64,000 bases of DNA, taken from NCBI RefSeq assembly GCF_009856355.1, contig NZ_WMEW01000013.1:41064-105063 (forward strand), in the 5' to 3' direction. Made by a program: the position numbers and the translations under genes. Origin of the DNA: Halobacillus litoralis (GTDB lineage: Bacteria; Bacillota; Bacilli; Bacillales; Halobacillaceae). The notes under the pieces were generated by a model, which saw only the letters and a program-made list of their open reading frames with translations, was not told the DNA's origin and did not search any database. Positions 25,745 through 33,810 of the stretch are shown one piece after another; position 1 is the stretch's first letter, and the number at the start of each line of letters is the position of its first letter.

Positions 25745-27225
25745 ACCGGCTCCACCTCTTTCTCTGTGATCCATCCTGTCGTAATTCTCGCTGATTCCAA
25801 AATCGTCGGAAGCCCGCTTCCCGGGTGTGTTCCTCCCCCGACAAGCCAGCAGTGGTCAAGCTCCTGGAAACGGTTATGAGGGCGGAAGTACATCATTTGG
25901 GACAGTTGGTGACCCAGACTGAATGTCGCTCCCTGATGAACAAAATGATCGGTTTCCCACTGTTTTGGAGTCAGAACCTTTTCGACGACAATATGATCAC
26001 GAATATCGGAAAAGCCGGTTTTCGCTTCTATTTCGTCATAAACCAGTTGTTTAAAGGAGTCTTCCTTGCCCTCCCAGTCGATGTCGGAATAATTGTTCGG
26101 AACAGGAGCCAAAATGTATACGGCCGAATGGCCTTCAGGGGCCAGCGTGTCATCTGTGACACTGGCGTTATGGATATAAATGGACGGTTCATCAGATAAA
26201 ACGAGATCCTTTGTCATTTCCTCCACATTCTTTTTATAATCCTCAGCAAACAGAATGGTGTGATGGGGCATCTCATATTTCTTATCCAGTCCGACATAGA
26301 TCATAAAAGTGGAGCAGGAGAATTTTTTATTTTCCAGTTTCTTCTTCGAATGTTTGCGCAGCACGCCATCATCGACGAGTTTCGTCATCGCCTCGGCAAA
26401 ATCGGCATTGATGATGTATTCGTCAGCCTTTACGACTTCGCCGGAATCCAGTTCCAGGCTGGAAATCTGCTTTTTGTCCGTATGGATGCGTTTCACTCCA
26501 CTGTTCAAATGGATCTTTCCTCCATGTTCCTCCGTAACCGCGGCCATCGCTTTTGACAGCTGGTTCACGCCTCCAATGGGATGATAAACGCCCCATTCGT
26601 GTTCCATATACGATAAGATAGAAAAGGCTCCGGGACATTCCCAGGGAGACATACCGAGATACTTCGCCTGGAATGTAAAAGCAATTTTCAACTTTTCATC
26701 CGTGAAATAGTCGGAAAGGACATCGTACACCGACTTTCCGAGCGACAGCTTAGGAAGAGCCTTCAGTGCCCGTTTTGAAACGTAATCCGTCAGCCGGTTA
26801 TGCTTCGTCTGCAAAAGCGGCATAAGCGCCTGCATCTTCTCTCCTGTCTCCTCCATAAACCGTTCATAACCTTGTTCATTTCCGGGGAAATGTTCCTGGA
26901 TGACCTCGAGCATTTTTCTCCGGTCGCGGTACATAGGAACCCGCTTTCCACCAAACTGCAGCTCATACATCGGTGCCAGTTCTTTTAAATCGAGATAATC
27001 GTGAACGTTTCTTCCGGACATCTCAAAGATTTCCTCCATAATCTGCGGCATACTCAAAAATGTCGGACCTATATCAAATGTATATCCGCCTAAGGAAAAA
27101 TGGCCGTTCCTACCTCCTACAAACGACTGTTTCTCATAAACCTCCACGTCGTATCCTTTGGCAGCTAAAATCATAGCTGATGCAAGCCCTCCGGGGCCGG
27201 CACCAATAACAGCAATCTTTTTCAT
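25741..27225 (-). CDS. crtN: CrtN/CrtI-type carotenoid desaturase (first)
   Basis: 494 aa flavoprotein with FAD motif AVIGAGPGGLASAMILA, GYTFDIGPTFLSMPQIM, GAFSILSYMEHEWGVYHP and the closing GGGTHPGSGLPTILESA. It is the more canonical phytoene-desaturase type in this operon and probably acts on 4,4'-diapophytoene. The start is set by AGAAGGTG ahead of ATGAAAAAGATTG; a GTG three codons earlier is possible. Promoter and shared operator lie directly upstream. Confidence 0.8.
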   Translation of the reverse strand: MKKIAVIGAGPGGLASAMILAAKGYDVEVYEKQSFVGGRNGHFSLGGYTFDIGPTFLSMPQIMEEIFEMSGRNVHDYLDLKELAPMYELQFGGKRVPMYRDRRKMLEVIQEHFPGNEQGYERFMEETGEKMQALMPLLQTKHNRLTDYVSKRALKALPKLSLGKSVYDVLSDYFTDEKLKIAFTFQAKYLGMSPWECPGAFSILSYMEHEWGVYHPIGGVNQLSKAMAAVTEEHGGKIHLNSGVKRIHTDKKQISSLELDSGEVVKADEYIINADFAEAMTKLVDDGVLRKHSKKKLENKKFSCSTFMIYVGLDKKYEMPHHTILFAEDYKKNVEEMTKDLVLSDEPSIYIHNASVTDDTLAPEGHSAVYILAPVPNNYSDIDWEGKEDSFKQLVYDEIEAKTGFSDIRDHIVVEKVLTPKQWETDHFVHQGATFSLGHQLSQMMYFRPHNRFQELDHCWLVGGGTHPGSGLPTILESARITTGWITEKEVEPV

Positions 27226-27261
27226 TACGTTCACCTTCTCTTATGTGACATCAGTTGTGCA

Positions 27262-27303
27262 ATCATTATACAAAATATGTACAAAACCAGCTATCTTTTG
27301 TAT
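27262..27303 (-). promoter_or_regulatory. Promoter and shared operator of carotenoid operon 2
   Basis: On the minus strand the sequence holds ATACAAAAGA, then a half site TTTTGTAC, then TATTTTGTAT, whose end overlaps the -10 TATAAT. The TATTTTGTAT arm and the bases after it align with the inverted repeat at 7745-7769. There is no good -35, which suggests an activator or an unusual spacing. Confidence 0.55.
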
Positions 27304-27489
27304 TTCTCCAATGTGCCGGTCATTTTTTCCTATACACATGATGTACCCTTTCTCATTCTTCTATAACCTACATAAGAGCATTCACCCTATTATTTTCGAC
27401 ACAAGTGTCAAAAAACCTCCCCCTCAAAATTATTCACGCTGGATAAAATCACGATTTCAGGAAATAATACAGCCGAAGGAGGACTGTCT

Positions 27490-27693
27490 ATGTATGCAAA
27501 CCAAAGAATTTCAGGGCCCTACTACCCTTCTCACTCGACCCATCACCCGCCCCACAATCAGTATAGTAACGAACATCTGAACCATTGGTGTGAAGAGCTT
27601 GATCAGTGCAGTCATCAGCAGACCCAGCAGGCAGAAGCTCTTCATCAAAGAAGCAGCATTACGAAGTTATCACCACCGACATTTATGAATTGA
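27490..27693 (+). CDS. His/Gln-rich small protein, possible spore coat component (67 aa)
   Basis: Begins MYANQRISGPYYPSHSTHHPP and is rich in His, Gln, Ser and Pro, with two cysteines (HWC, DQC). The composition and a strong GAAGGAGGACTGTCT site resemble small Bacillaceae spore-coat proteins. It is followed by a YjcZ-type sporulation gene. No family is firmly recognised. Confidence 0.55.
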   Translation: MYANQRISGPYYPSHSTHHPPHNQYSNEHLNHWCEELDQCSHQQTQQAEALHQRSSITKLSPPTFMN

Positions 27694-27768
27694 CCTTTCT
27701 GGGTGAATGACCATACACAGCAGCCTCCCTCTGCATAGGCTACGAATGTAACAACAGGAGGTGAGCTT

Positions 27769-27891
27769 ATGTACGGAGGCTATCCTTACGGAGGAAGACA
27801 GTGCCACAGACCCTGCTACCGCAACAACTTCGCTTTAATCGTCGTATTGTTCATCCTGCTTATTATTGTAGGTGCAGCATTTTACTGCTGA
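27769..27891 (+). CDS. YjcZ-family sporulation protein (40 aa)
   Basis: [16 protein letters not shown] at the N-terminus, then [22 protein letters not shown]: a Gly/Tyr-rich head followed by one membrane helix, which is the YjcZ/SscA-type pattern of small sporulation proteins. ACAGGAGGTGAGCTT is a very strong ribosome binding site. In B. subtilis, SscA helps spore coat assembly; the role of this one is inferred from the family. Confidence 0.8.
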   Translation: MYGGYPYGGRQCHRPCYRNNFALIVVLFILLIIVGAAFYC

Positions 27892-28011
27892 AGCGATGAT
27901 CAATAACCGCTGGATGTAAACAGAGCGGAGTTATCAGTCTGAAAAGGAAGAAGGGGAACAGGAGGAGCTCACAGGCCCCCTCCCTCTTTCTACAGACTCA
28001 TCCTATACCTT

Positions 28012-28050
28012 ATAAAAAAAGAACACAGCCCAGGCTGTGTTCTTTGCCGT
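28012..28050. terminator. Bidirectional terminator before ktrD
   Basis: AAAGAACACAGCC pairs with GGCTGTGTTCTTT around CA, with an A run on the left. It serves the minus-strand potassium transporter and perhaps the small plus-strand genes. Confidence 0.8.
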
Positions 28051-28082
28051 TTTCATGAAGCTGTATCCTGCTTTATTAAAGA

Positions 28083-29441
28083 TTATCCGATAATGATTCT
28101 TTCTCTAGGATAATGATAATTTCCACGGGCATCGTTCTTCTGGAACGTAAATAGGAATGTCAACAGCCCTATTCTCCCTAAAAACATGAGGAGCATCAGG
28201 ACACATTTCCCAAATGAAGTCATTCCAGGGGTGATCCCCAGCGACAAACCGACCGTTCCGAATGCAGACGTTACTTCGAATAATATTTCGTTCAAGGTAT
28301 AAGGTTCTGTAATGGTAAGGGTAATTACGGCGCTCAGGCAGACGAACAAAGCGACAATCAGTACGACCACGGCTTTGTTCAAATCTTCCGGATGAACCTC
28401 GCGGCGGAAAATACGGATATTGTTCCCTCCCCGCGCAAAGGTGAGCACGAATATAACCACTAGAGCGAAGGTCGTCGTTCGAATCCCGCCTCCGACACTG
28501 CTTGGGGACGCACCGATAAACATCAAGGAGGACATGAACAGCTGCGTCTGCTCGGTAAACTGGTTGATATCAAGCGTCGACAGCCCGCCGCTCCGGGTCG
28601 TTACCGACTGGAAGAGCGCGTAGAAAAAGATTTCATGCCACGTCTTATCTGCGAAGAAATGATTGAACTCAAGAAGCACAATCATGATCGTTCCGAATAC
28701 GACCAGCACGAAAAACGTCAGGGTTGTCAGTTTTGCGAACAGAGAAAAGCGGATCGTTTTCTCATCCTGGTTTTGGAGAAGGTACTGCTTCACTTCAATT
28801 AACACAGGAAAACCAATCGCCCCTGCTATAATCAAAATCATATTGATAAACTGGACAAAGTAGTCATCCTTAAACAAGATCAACGACTGACCCGTAATAT
28901 CAAAACCACCGTTCGTCATCGCACTGATGGTCCCGAAAAACCCCTGAAGATAAGCTTCCCCGGGGTCAAAGTACTGCAGATAATACGTCCCCAGCACTAG
29001 AAATCCAATCAATTCAATAAGTAGGACGACAAGGACAATTTCCTTCACAAGCCGGACCATCCCCTGGAAGGAGGTCTGGTTCTGGTCGGTCATAATGAGA
29101 CGCCGTTCCTTCAGGCCGATCTTTTTTCCAAGGACGAGCCAGATCAACGTCCCGAGGGTCATGACCCCGATCCCCCCAAGCTGCAGGACGATAGCGATAA
29201 TGAAGATTCCTGTTGTACTGAATGTTTCGGCTGTAGGTACCGTCGTCAATCCTGTCACACTGACAGCACTGACGGCTGTAAATAAAATATCAATAAAGTC
29301 CAACTTTACGCCGTCCTGGTGAGCTACAGGCAGAGCGATTAAGATGGAAGATATGGTCACAGCGAGCAGATAATATACTGCAATCAACTGAAATGGTGTT
29401 AAATCGTTAAGCCAGCGCAGGCCTTTTCTTCTCACCCACAT
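28083..29441 (-). CDS. ktrD: K+ uptake membrane subunit KtrD/KtrB
   Basis: 452 aa, Trk/Ktr family with four pore loops: SVTGLTTV (P1), AMTNGGFDITG (P2), TTRSGGLS (P3) and AFGTVGLSLG (P4), each with the conserved filter glycine. Takes up K+ with a Na+-dependent mechanism and is controlled by a separate KtrA/KtrC RCK subunit, which is not in this window. Standing alone fits KtrD rather than KtrAB. K+ uptake is the first step in the response to high salt. I see no riboswitch in the short upstream region. Confidence 0.88.
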   Translation of the reverse strand: MWVRRKGLRWLNDLTPFQLIAVYYLLAVTISSILIALPVAHQDGVKLDFIDILFTAVSAVSVTGLTTVPTAETFSTTGIFIIAIVLQLGGIGVMTLGTLIWLVLGKKIGLKERRLIMTDQNQTSFQGMVRLVKEIVLVVLLIELIGFLVLGTYYLQYFDPGEAYLQGFFGTISAMTNGGFDITGQSLILFKDDYFVQFINMILIIAGAIGFPVLIEVKQYLLQNQDEKTIRFSLFAKLTTLTFFVLVVFGTIMIVLLEFNHFFADKTWHEIFFYALFQSVTTRSGGLSTLDINQFTEQTQLFMSSLMFIGASPSSVGGGIRTTTFALVVIFVLTFARGGNNIRIFRREVHPEDLNKAVVVLIVALFVCLSAVITLTITEPYTLNEILFEVTSAFGTVGLSLGITPGMTSFGKCVLMLLMFLGRIGLLTFLFTFQKNDARGNYHYPRERIIIG

Positions 29442-29566
29442 ACTAAAACTCCTTTTGATGCTGCTTTTTCTGTTCGATGGTGACCATCATTCATAGTATA
29501 GCAGGATATTCGACATAATACTTCCGTGATTTATGAATTTACAAAAGCTGAAAAAAGAAGCACATA

Positions 29567-29597
29567 GAAGGCGTCTGGGGGATCCCAGACGCCTCTG
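29567..29597 (-). terminator. Terminator after ywpF-like gene
   Basis: GAGGCGTCTGGGATCCCCCAGACGCCTTC forms a compact hairpin on the minus strand. The following sequence is only moderately T-rich. Confidence 0.6.
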
Positions 29598-29606
29598 TCC
29601 GTTCAT

Positions 29607-30032
29607 TTAAGCTTTCGATTCGCTGCCTTTACGCTTGAACTGCTCCAACAGGTCCTCTCCTTGATATCCTTCATCAAGCAGCTGTTTGAGCACTTTTTCA
29701 ACTTGTTCCTGCTGACGGTCCATCATCGTTCCCATGAAAATGACATTCATCGATCCACCAATTTCATTAAAATCAATGGGCTTGACCATAAACGTAGCTG
29801 GACGGTTCGTCTGTTTCGTAATCTTAGCCTGGATAATAATTTCATCCCCGTTCCGGTACATATCCTCAAAAAAGGAACGGTAGCTGTTATCCATATAAGC
29901 CTCAATCACCCAGCGGCCGTGATCATCCTCACGGTTGATAATTAAACCATCCTGCAGCTTTATTCTCCGCTGCGTGATGTCTTCGTTCTTCTCCTCGACA
30001 ATGTCCAATGAAATCAATTTAAAGGTTTTCAT
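29607..30032 (-). CDS. YwpF-like protein
   Basis: 141 aa. Starts MKTFKLISLDIVEEK; the DGLIINREDDHGRWVIEAYMD and NEIGGSMNVIFMGTM regions match the YwpF-like family of Bacillales. Likely soluble; function unknown. Small single gene between ktrD and the molybdenum cofactor genes, with a terminator-like hairpin (GGCGTCTGGG/CCCAGACGCC) at 29569-29593. Confidence 0.75.
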   Translation of the reverse strand: MKTFKLISLDIVEEKNEDITQRRIKLQDGLIINREDDHGRWVIEAYMDNSYRSFFEDMYRNGDEIIIQAKITKQTNRPATFMVKPIDFNEIGGSMNVIFMGTMMDRQQEQVEKVLKQLLDEGYQGEDLLEQFKRKGSESKA

Positions 30033-30115
30033 CCGAATGACCTCCGGGATTCATCATTATTTCTCATTATAGAGGAAAAGGAGGGGTGGAGAAAAGGCTG
30101 AATCTTACTTTTTTT

Positions 30116-31129
30116 CTATCCTCCGATATAGGACATTTCGATTTTCCGCTCCTTCATGGGTTTCCCCTGTGCTCTGTCGACCGAATATTGATCCGCCCTT
30201 CCTTCCCAGACGTCTATCAAATAGCTGGTCATTTCCTCATCATCCCAGCCCCCTCTCAGTCTGCCACGCAGGTCATAGCCGGAATCAGCAAACAAACAAG
30301 TGTATAACTGACCATCTGCAGATAACCGGGCTCTTGTGCAGCTGGAACAGAAGGCTTCCGTAACGGATGAAATGATGCCGATTTCCCCCGATCCATCCTT
30401 GTATTGATAGCGGGAGGCCACTTCTCCATAGTAATTGGCATCCGCAGGAATCAAGGGCATTTCCTTATGAATCGCATCGACGATGCTTTTCTTTGAAACA
30501 ACGGCGTCCATATTCCATCCATTATGATTGCCGACTTCCATAAATTCAATAAAACGCAGGTTGTCCCCCGTTTCCTTGAAATACCGCGCCATGGGCAGAA
30601 TCTGGTCTTCATTCATCCCTTTTTTCACCACCATATTAATCTTGATGGCGAGTCCCGCTTTTCTGGCAGCTTCAATGCCTCGTAAGACGGGATCTGTTTT
30701 GACCCCTCTGCCGTTCGTCTTCTGAAACACTTCATCTTCAATCGCATCCAGACTGATATTTACGCGGTCAAGACCTGCTGCTTTCAGCTTTTCCGCCTGT
30801 TTCACGAGCATCACCGCATTGGTCGTCAAAGCGATATCCTTAATGCCGTCAATCCTGCGGATACGGCGGATGAGTTCATCCAGGTCCTTTCTGAGCAGCG
30901 GCTCTCCCCCCGTTAATCGGATTTTCTCCACACCAAACCGGGCGAAGATATGAACAAGACGAATGATTTCATCAAAGCTGAGACGTTCCTTTTCCGGCAG
31001 AAATGGATAATCCGGACCGAAGATTTCGGCCGGCATACAGTAGCTGCACCGGAAATTACATTTATCAATAACCGATATCCGTAAGTCTTTAATCGGTCTT
31101 CCCAGTCGATCTATAATACGGGAATCGAT
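30116..31129 (-). CDS. moaA: GTP 3',8-cyclase MoaA with apparent non-AUG start
   Basis: About 337 aa. The radical-SAM motif [10 protein letters not shown] lies at the N-terminus, the second iron-sulfur site near the C-terminus ([10 protein letters not shown], then TCLF), and the chain ends in the conserved GG. First step of molybdenum cofactor synthesis. The first ATG in frame (31036) falls after the three cluster cysteines, so it cannot be the true start. Between it and an in-frame TAA there is no ATG, GTG or TTG. The best-placed codon is an ATC at 31127-31129, 7 bases after AAAGGGG. That would give a normal-length protein beginning (M)[16 protein letters not shown]. Directly follows moeA. 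Confidence 0.85.
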   Translation of the reverse strand: MDSRIIDRLGRPIKDLRISVIDKCNFRCSYCMPAEIFGPDYPFLPEKERLSFDEIIRLVHIFARFGVEKIRLTGGEPLLRKDLDELIRRIRRIDGIKDIALTTNAVMLVKQAEKLKAAGLDRVNISLDAIEDEVFQKTNGRGVKTDPVLRGIEAARKAGLAIKINMVVKKGMNEDQILPMARYFKETGDNLRFIEFMEVGNHNGWNMDAVVSKKSIVDAIHKEMPLIPADANYYGEVASRYQYKDGSGEIGIISSVTEAFCSSCTRARLSADGQLYTCLFADSGYDLRGRLRGGWDDEEMTSYLIDVWEGRADQYSVDRAQGKPMKERKIEMSYIGG

Positions 31130-31130
31130 A

Positions 31131-31144
31131 GGATCACCCCTTTA
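31131..31144 (-). promoter_or_regulatory. Shine-Dalgarno of moaA overlapping the moeA stop
   Basis: AAAGGGGTGATCC begins within the moeA TAA codon. Its spacing points to an ATC codon rather than any AUG/GUG/UUG, which decides the proposed moaA start. Confidence 0.55.
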
Positions 31145-32410
31145 AAATTTTGTCTGACCCTTCTGGTCTTCCAAAAGGACCGCTTCCACCATATCCCCTT
31201 GGCTGTATCCCCTTGTACCTCCTCTCAGCACGATGAACACATCTGTGTGGGCCAGCGAGGTAACCACGGCTGACTTATCCATGCCGGCAGGGTATACAAC
31301 GATTTTTCCTTCTTCATAATCCACTTTTCCACGTACGAACCTTGTGAATGGGTTGGCTTTTTTGAAGTCCTCCCCAAGAACAGCTTTCACCCGGGTATGA
31401 TAAGGACGTGTATTTCCCATAAAATGCTGAAGAATCGGGTGGACAAATAATTCACAGCCTACATAACAAGCCGAGGGGTTTCCGCTCAGCCCATACAGAA
31501 GTTTCCCACCATATTCAGCCACCGTCGTGACACTTCCCGGTCTCATGGCTACCTTATTGAACAACACTTCAGCTTCCAGTTTTTCATAGATGTCCGGCAT
31601 TAAATCATAATCCCCGACAGAGACGCCTCCTGTCGTAATCAGGAGATCAAACTTTCCAAGAGCGTTGTAAACCGCCTCATAGCACGAGTCAAAATCATCA
31701 TCCAGCTTCCCTAAATATGTACACGCTGCCCCGGATCTTTCCAGCTGGGCCTGAATCATATAAGCGTTGGAGTTACGGATTTTCCCAGGCACAAGCGGCT
31801 CATCCACTTCCAGCAGTTCCGTTCCTGTAGCAAAGACGCCGACGGTCGGCTTATTATATACCATTACGGTCGAGTACCCGAACGTGGCAAGCAGCGCCTG
31901 AACCCCCGGGTTGATTTTGGATCCTTTGGGAACAAGAACATCTCCCTGCTCCGTTTCCGATCCCTTGATGATGATGTTTTGTCCGGCATCCATCTTCCTT
32001 TTCAAAGTCATGATCTGTCGGCCAGCTGCATCTTCCTCTGTCGTACAGATCTCGAACATCGCTACACAATCTGCACCTTCCGGGATTTCAGCGCCTGTCA
32101 TAATCCTGACCGCCTCACCGGACTGAAGCGGCCTTGAAGCCCGGTGTCCAGCCCCTACCGTTTCAATGACGCGGAACGTGCCGGGATTATCCCGTGACAG
32201 CTCCATCGTGTCCTCAGAGGCCAGAGCAAATCCGTCATAAGGAGATTTATGAAAAGGAGGAACAGCATGCGTGGCAGCTATATCCTCCGCCAGAATCCTT
32301 CCGCCGCTTTCCTGGAGGTCTACCTTATCCACACCACCTGTGCGTTTGTACTGCATCACTCTCTCCACCGCTTCAGAAACAGGGAGAGGTGTTCTATGTA
32401 AATGAGCCAT
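31142..32410 (-). CDS. moeA: Molybdopterin molybdotransferase MoeA
   Basis: 422 aa. MoeA domains in order: N-terminal (1-about 180, with SPYDGFAL and RIMTGAEIPEGAD), the MoaB/Mog-like domain (about 185-330, with ATGTELLE and LLITTGGVSVGDYD), and the C-terminal barrel. Inserts molybdate into adenylylated molybdopterin. Upstream partner of moaA on one transcript. Start after AGAAAGGAAAGAACGCAT. Confidence 0.92.
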   Translation of the reverse strand: MAHLHRTPLPVSEAVERVMQYKRTGGVDKVDLQESGGRILAEDIAATHAVPPFHKSPYDGFALASEDTMELSRDNPGTFRVIETVGAGHRASRPLQSGEAVRIMTGAEIPEGADCVAMFEICTTEEDAAGRQIMTLKRKMDAGQNIIIKGSETEQGDVLVPKGSKINPGVQALLATFGYSTVMVYNKPTVGVFATGTELLEVDEPLVPGKIRNSNAYMIQAQLERSGAACTYLGKLDDDFDSCYEAVYNALGKFDLLITTGGVSVGDYDLMPDIYEKLEAEVLFNKVAMRPGSVTTVAEYGGKLLYGLSGNPSACYVGCELFVHPILQHFMGNTRPYHTRVKAVLGEDFKKANPFTRFVRGKVDYEEGKIVVYPAGMDKSAVVTSLAHTDVFIVLRGGTRGYSQGDMVEAVLLEDQKGQTKF

Positions 32411-32559
32411 ATGCGTTCTTTCCTTTCTGTCACCTTTGAACGTGGACCTTCTCTTTCAAACATAAAGCAATCTTCCAACTTTTTCAAAGATTGTCGAATG
32501 TAATCATTTTTTCCCTTTCCAGATGAATCTGAAACATCAATCCTCCACACCTCTCAGAG

Positions 32560-32655
32560 CTTTTCGGTGACGAAACGGCTGCCACGTTTCGTTTATGGGT
32601 GGAGACCTGCCGCAGGCATTATCACCACAAAAGGGGATCACGCCCGCCACCGGAA
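32560..32655. repeat. Relic of the intergenic GC-rich repeat (copy E)
   Basis: GGTGGAGACCTGCCGCAGGCATTATCACCAC looks, in parts, like a deleted version of the core in copies A-D (GGTGGATGAATGCCGCGGG, then CCGCAGGCATCACCACC). It lies in a 380-bp gene-free stretch (32411-32794) that otherwise holds only a terminator. Confidence 0.4.
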
Positions 32656-32740
32656 CCCAAAGGGAAAATGAGAACGGAATGCGACACCCGCTAAGCACCT
32701 TCAAAGGTTAACGAGCCTGGATATTCCTTTTCATATTCCC

Positions 32741-32778
32741 ATAAAAAAAAGCTGCCGGAAAATTTCCCGGCAGCCTCG
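32741..32778 (-). terminator. Terminator after small basic protein gene
   Basis: GCTGCCGGGAAATTTTCCGGCAGC hairpin followed by TTTTTTTT on the minus strand. Confidence 0.85.
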
Positions 32779-32794
32779 TGCTGTCTGTTTTCAT

Positions 32795-32923
32795 TTAAAT
32801 CGGGTCATACACATTGACTACGTGGTTCACTGCTGTTTCGCCCTGTTCTCTGCCGCGGGCGGCTTTACGCTCCGCCTGCTTCTTTCTGCCTTTTTCTGCA
32901 AGTTTCTTATTCCCTGAAGCCAT
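32795..32923 (-). CDS. Small basic protein (42 aa), unrecognised
   Basis: MASGNKKLAEKGRKKQAERK at the N-terminus and NHVVNVYDPI at the C-terminus: very Lys/Arg-rich first half. Preceded by GAGGGGAGGGAGTCGAG and followed by a strong terminator, so it is likely expressed. It could be a nucleic-acid-binding or spore-core peptide; I do not recognise it as a known SASP. Confidence 0.6.
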   Translation of the reverse strand: MASGNKKLAEKGRKKQAERKAARGREQGETAVNHVVNVYDPI

Positions 32924-33054
32924 CTCGACTCCCTCCCCTCGTCCTTATTCTTCTCCTTCAAGCTGTTGAATATGGGTACCAAAATTATGGTGGACCTGCC
33001 GCGGTTCCCTGCAGGCGGATAATAAAAATCCCCCTGCAGCGCAGAGGGACGACA

Positions 33055-33186
33055 TTACAGATCATACTTAGTTTTTGCATCATTGATTTTTTCCTCAATC
33101 GCCCGGGCACGCTTGATGGATTGATCAACGGTTTTACGATGGATCCGTTCAATAATAATGGTAAACATCAGCATATTTAATCTCAT
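33055..33186 (-). CDS. YrzI-family small protein, copy 1 (43 aa)
   Basis: MRLNMLMFTIIIERIHRKTV, then a charged helix RARAIEEKINDAKTKYDL. The pattern of a short hydrophobic head followed by R-x-H-R and a charged tail fits the YrzI family of Bacillus small proteins, whose function is unknown. Strong site AGAGGAGGTAGAACA. Last of three tandem small genes. Confidence 0.7.
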   Translation of the reverse strand: MRLNMLMFTIIIERIHRKTVDQSIKRARAIEEKINDAKTKYDL

Positions 33187-33212
33187 TGTTCTACCTCCTC
33201 TTTGTGTTGAGG

Positions 33213-33275
33213 CTAATCCGTATCTTTCTCCGCATTGAACCAGCTCATGAAGACCGTCTTGAATGTTTGTGTCAT
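33213..33275 (-). CDS. Small ORF between YrzI-like genes (20 aa)
   Basis: MTQTFKTVFMSWFNAEKDTD, preceded by AAGGAGGAGAATACACA. It is an amphipathic peptide with Trp and Phe. Very short, but the site is as strong as those of its neighbours and the three are in one direction. Confidence 0.5.
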   Translation of the reverse strand: MTQTFKTVFMSWFNAEKDTD

Positions 33276-33299
33276 TGTGTATTCTCCTCCTTATTGTTT

Positions 33300-33440
33300 T
33301 TACACGTATCGGTTGAAAGCGGATGATTTACGGTCGAGCCATTCGTCTTTGACTGTGGGCTGATAGCCGGGAAGCTGTTGCAGACGCGGCTGCTTCTTTT
33401 TAGTGACATGGATCGTAAAAAGGAAAAAATGAATCGTCAT
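33300..33440 (-). CDS. YrzI-like small protein, copy 2 (46 aa)
   Basis: MTIHFFLFTIHVTKKKQPRL, then QQLPGYQPTVKDEWLDRK. The hydrophobic head and TI-x-x-x-x-KK turn parallel the 33055 gene. AAAGGAGGTGGAAACG is a very strong site. First of three small genes transcribed from a promoter that carries a 16-bp palindrome. Confidence 0.6.
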   Translation of the reverse strand: MTIHFFLFTIHVTKKKQPRLQQLPGYQPTVKDEWLDRKSSAFNRYV

Positions 33441-33483
33441 CGTTTCCACCTCCTTTATTATTTTTGTGTAAATTTATATCAAA

Positions 33484-33499
33484 AGAGTAAAATTACTCT
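33484..33499. promoter_or_regulatory. 16-bp palindrome upstream of small-gene cluster
   Basis: AGAGTAAAATTACTCT is a perfect palindrome with a 2-bp centre, 45 bases before the first small gene. It may be a regulator site; the regulator is unknown. Confidence 0.45.
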
Positions 33500-33510
33500 A
33501 TGATAGCATA

Positions 33511-33600
33511 AGAAAAAACCGCAGGAGGTCTGCGGCTTTTGATCATTCAAATCCATTAAAAAAGCCACAGGAATACCTTATGCACCTCCTGCGGCTATCA
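33511..33600 (-). terminator. Two tandem related terminator hairpins after HD gene
   Basis: On the minus strand, AGCCGCAGGA pairs with TCCTGTGGCT followed by TTTTTT (33554-33598). Closer to the small genes, AAGCCGCAGACCTCCTGCGGTT is followed by TTTTC (33513-33540). The two share GCCGCAG arms, as if one was copied from the other. The stretch 33600-33810 holds no gene I can support. Confidence 0.6.
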
Positions 33601-33810
33601 TGATTCATTATAAGTAAAATAGTCGTTGGACTCAGATATATTTCCGAGCGCAGGTCGATGGTATGAAATTGTTCACGTATACAGTCGTTGTGTTTTTCAT
33701 TGTATTCGACCCCGCTTTCTGAGAATTTTTTCTTACACTGGAAAGTATATAGAACCTTTTTCCAAATGTAAACCTTTTTTATGTGAATCATTTGACTTTT
33801 CAGTAATCCC

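Noticed and set aside
29442..29530. c-di-AMP (ydaO-type) riboswitch before ktrD
   Set aside because: The upstream region is too short and lacks the conserved elements.
30116..31036. moaA starting at the first ATG (31036)
   Set aside because: This start would remove all three cysteines of the radical-SAM cluster, which are encoded just upstream in the same frame.
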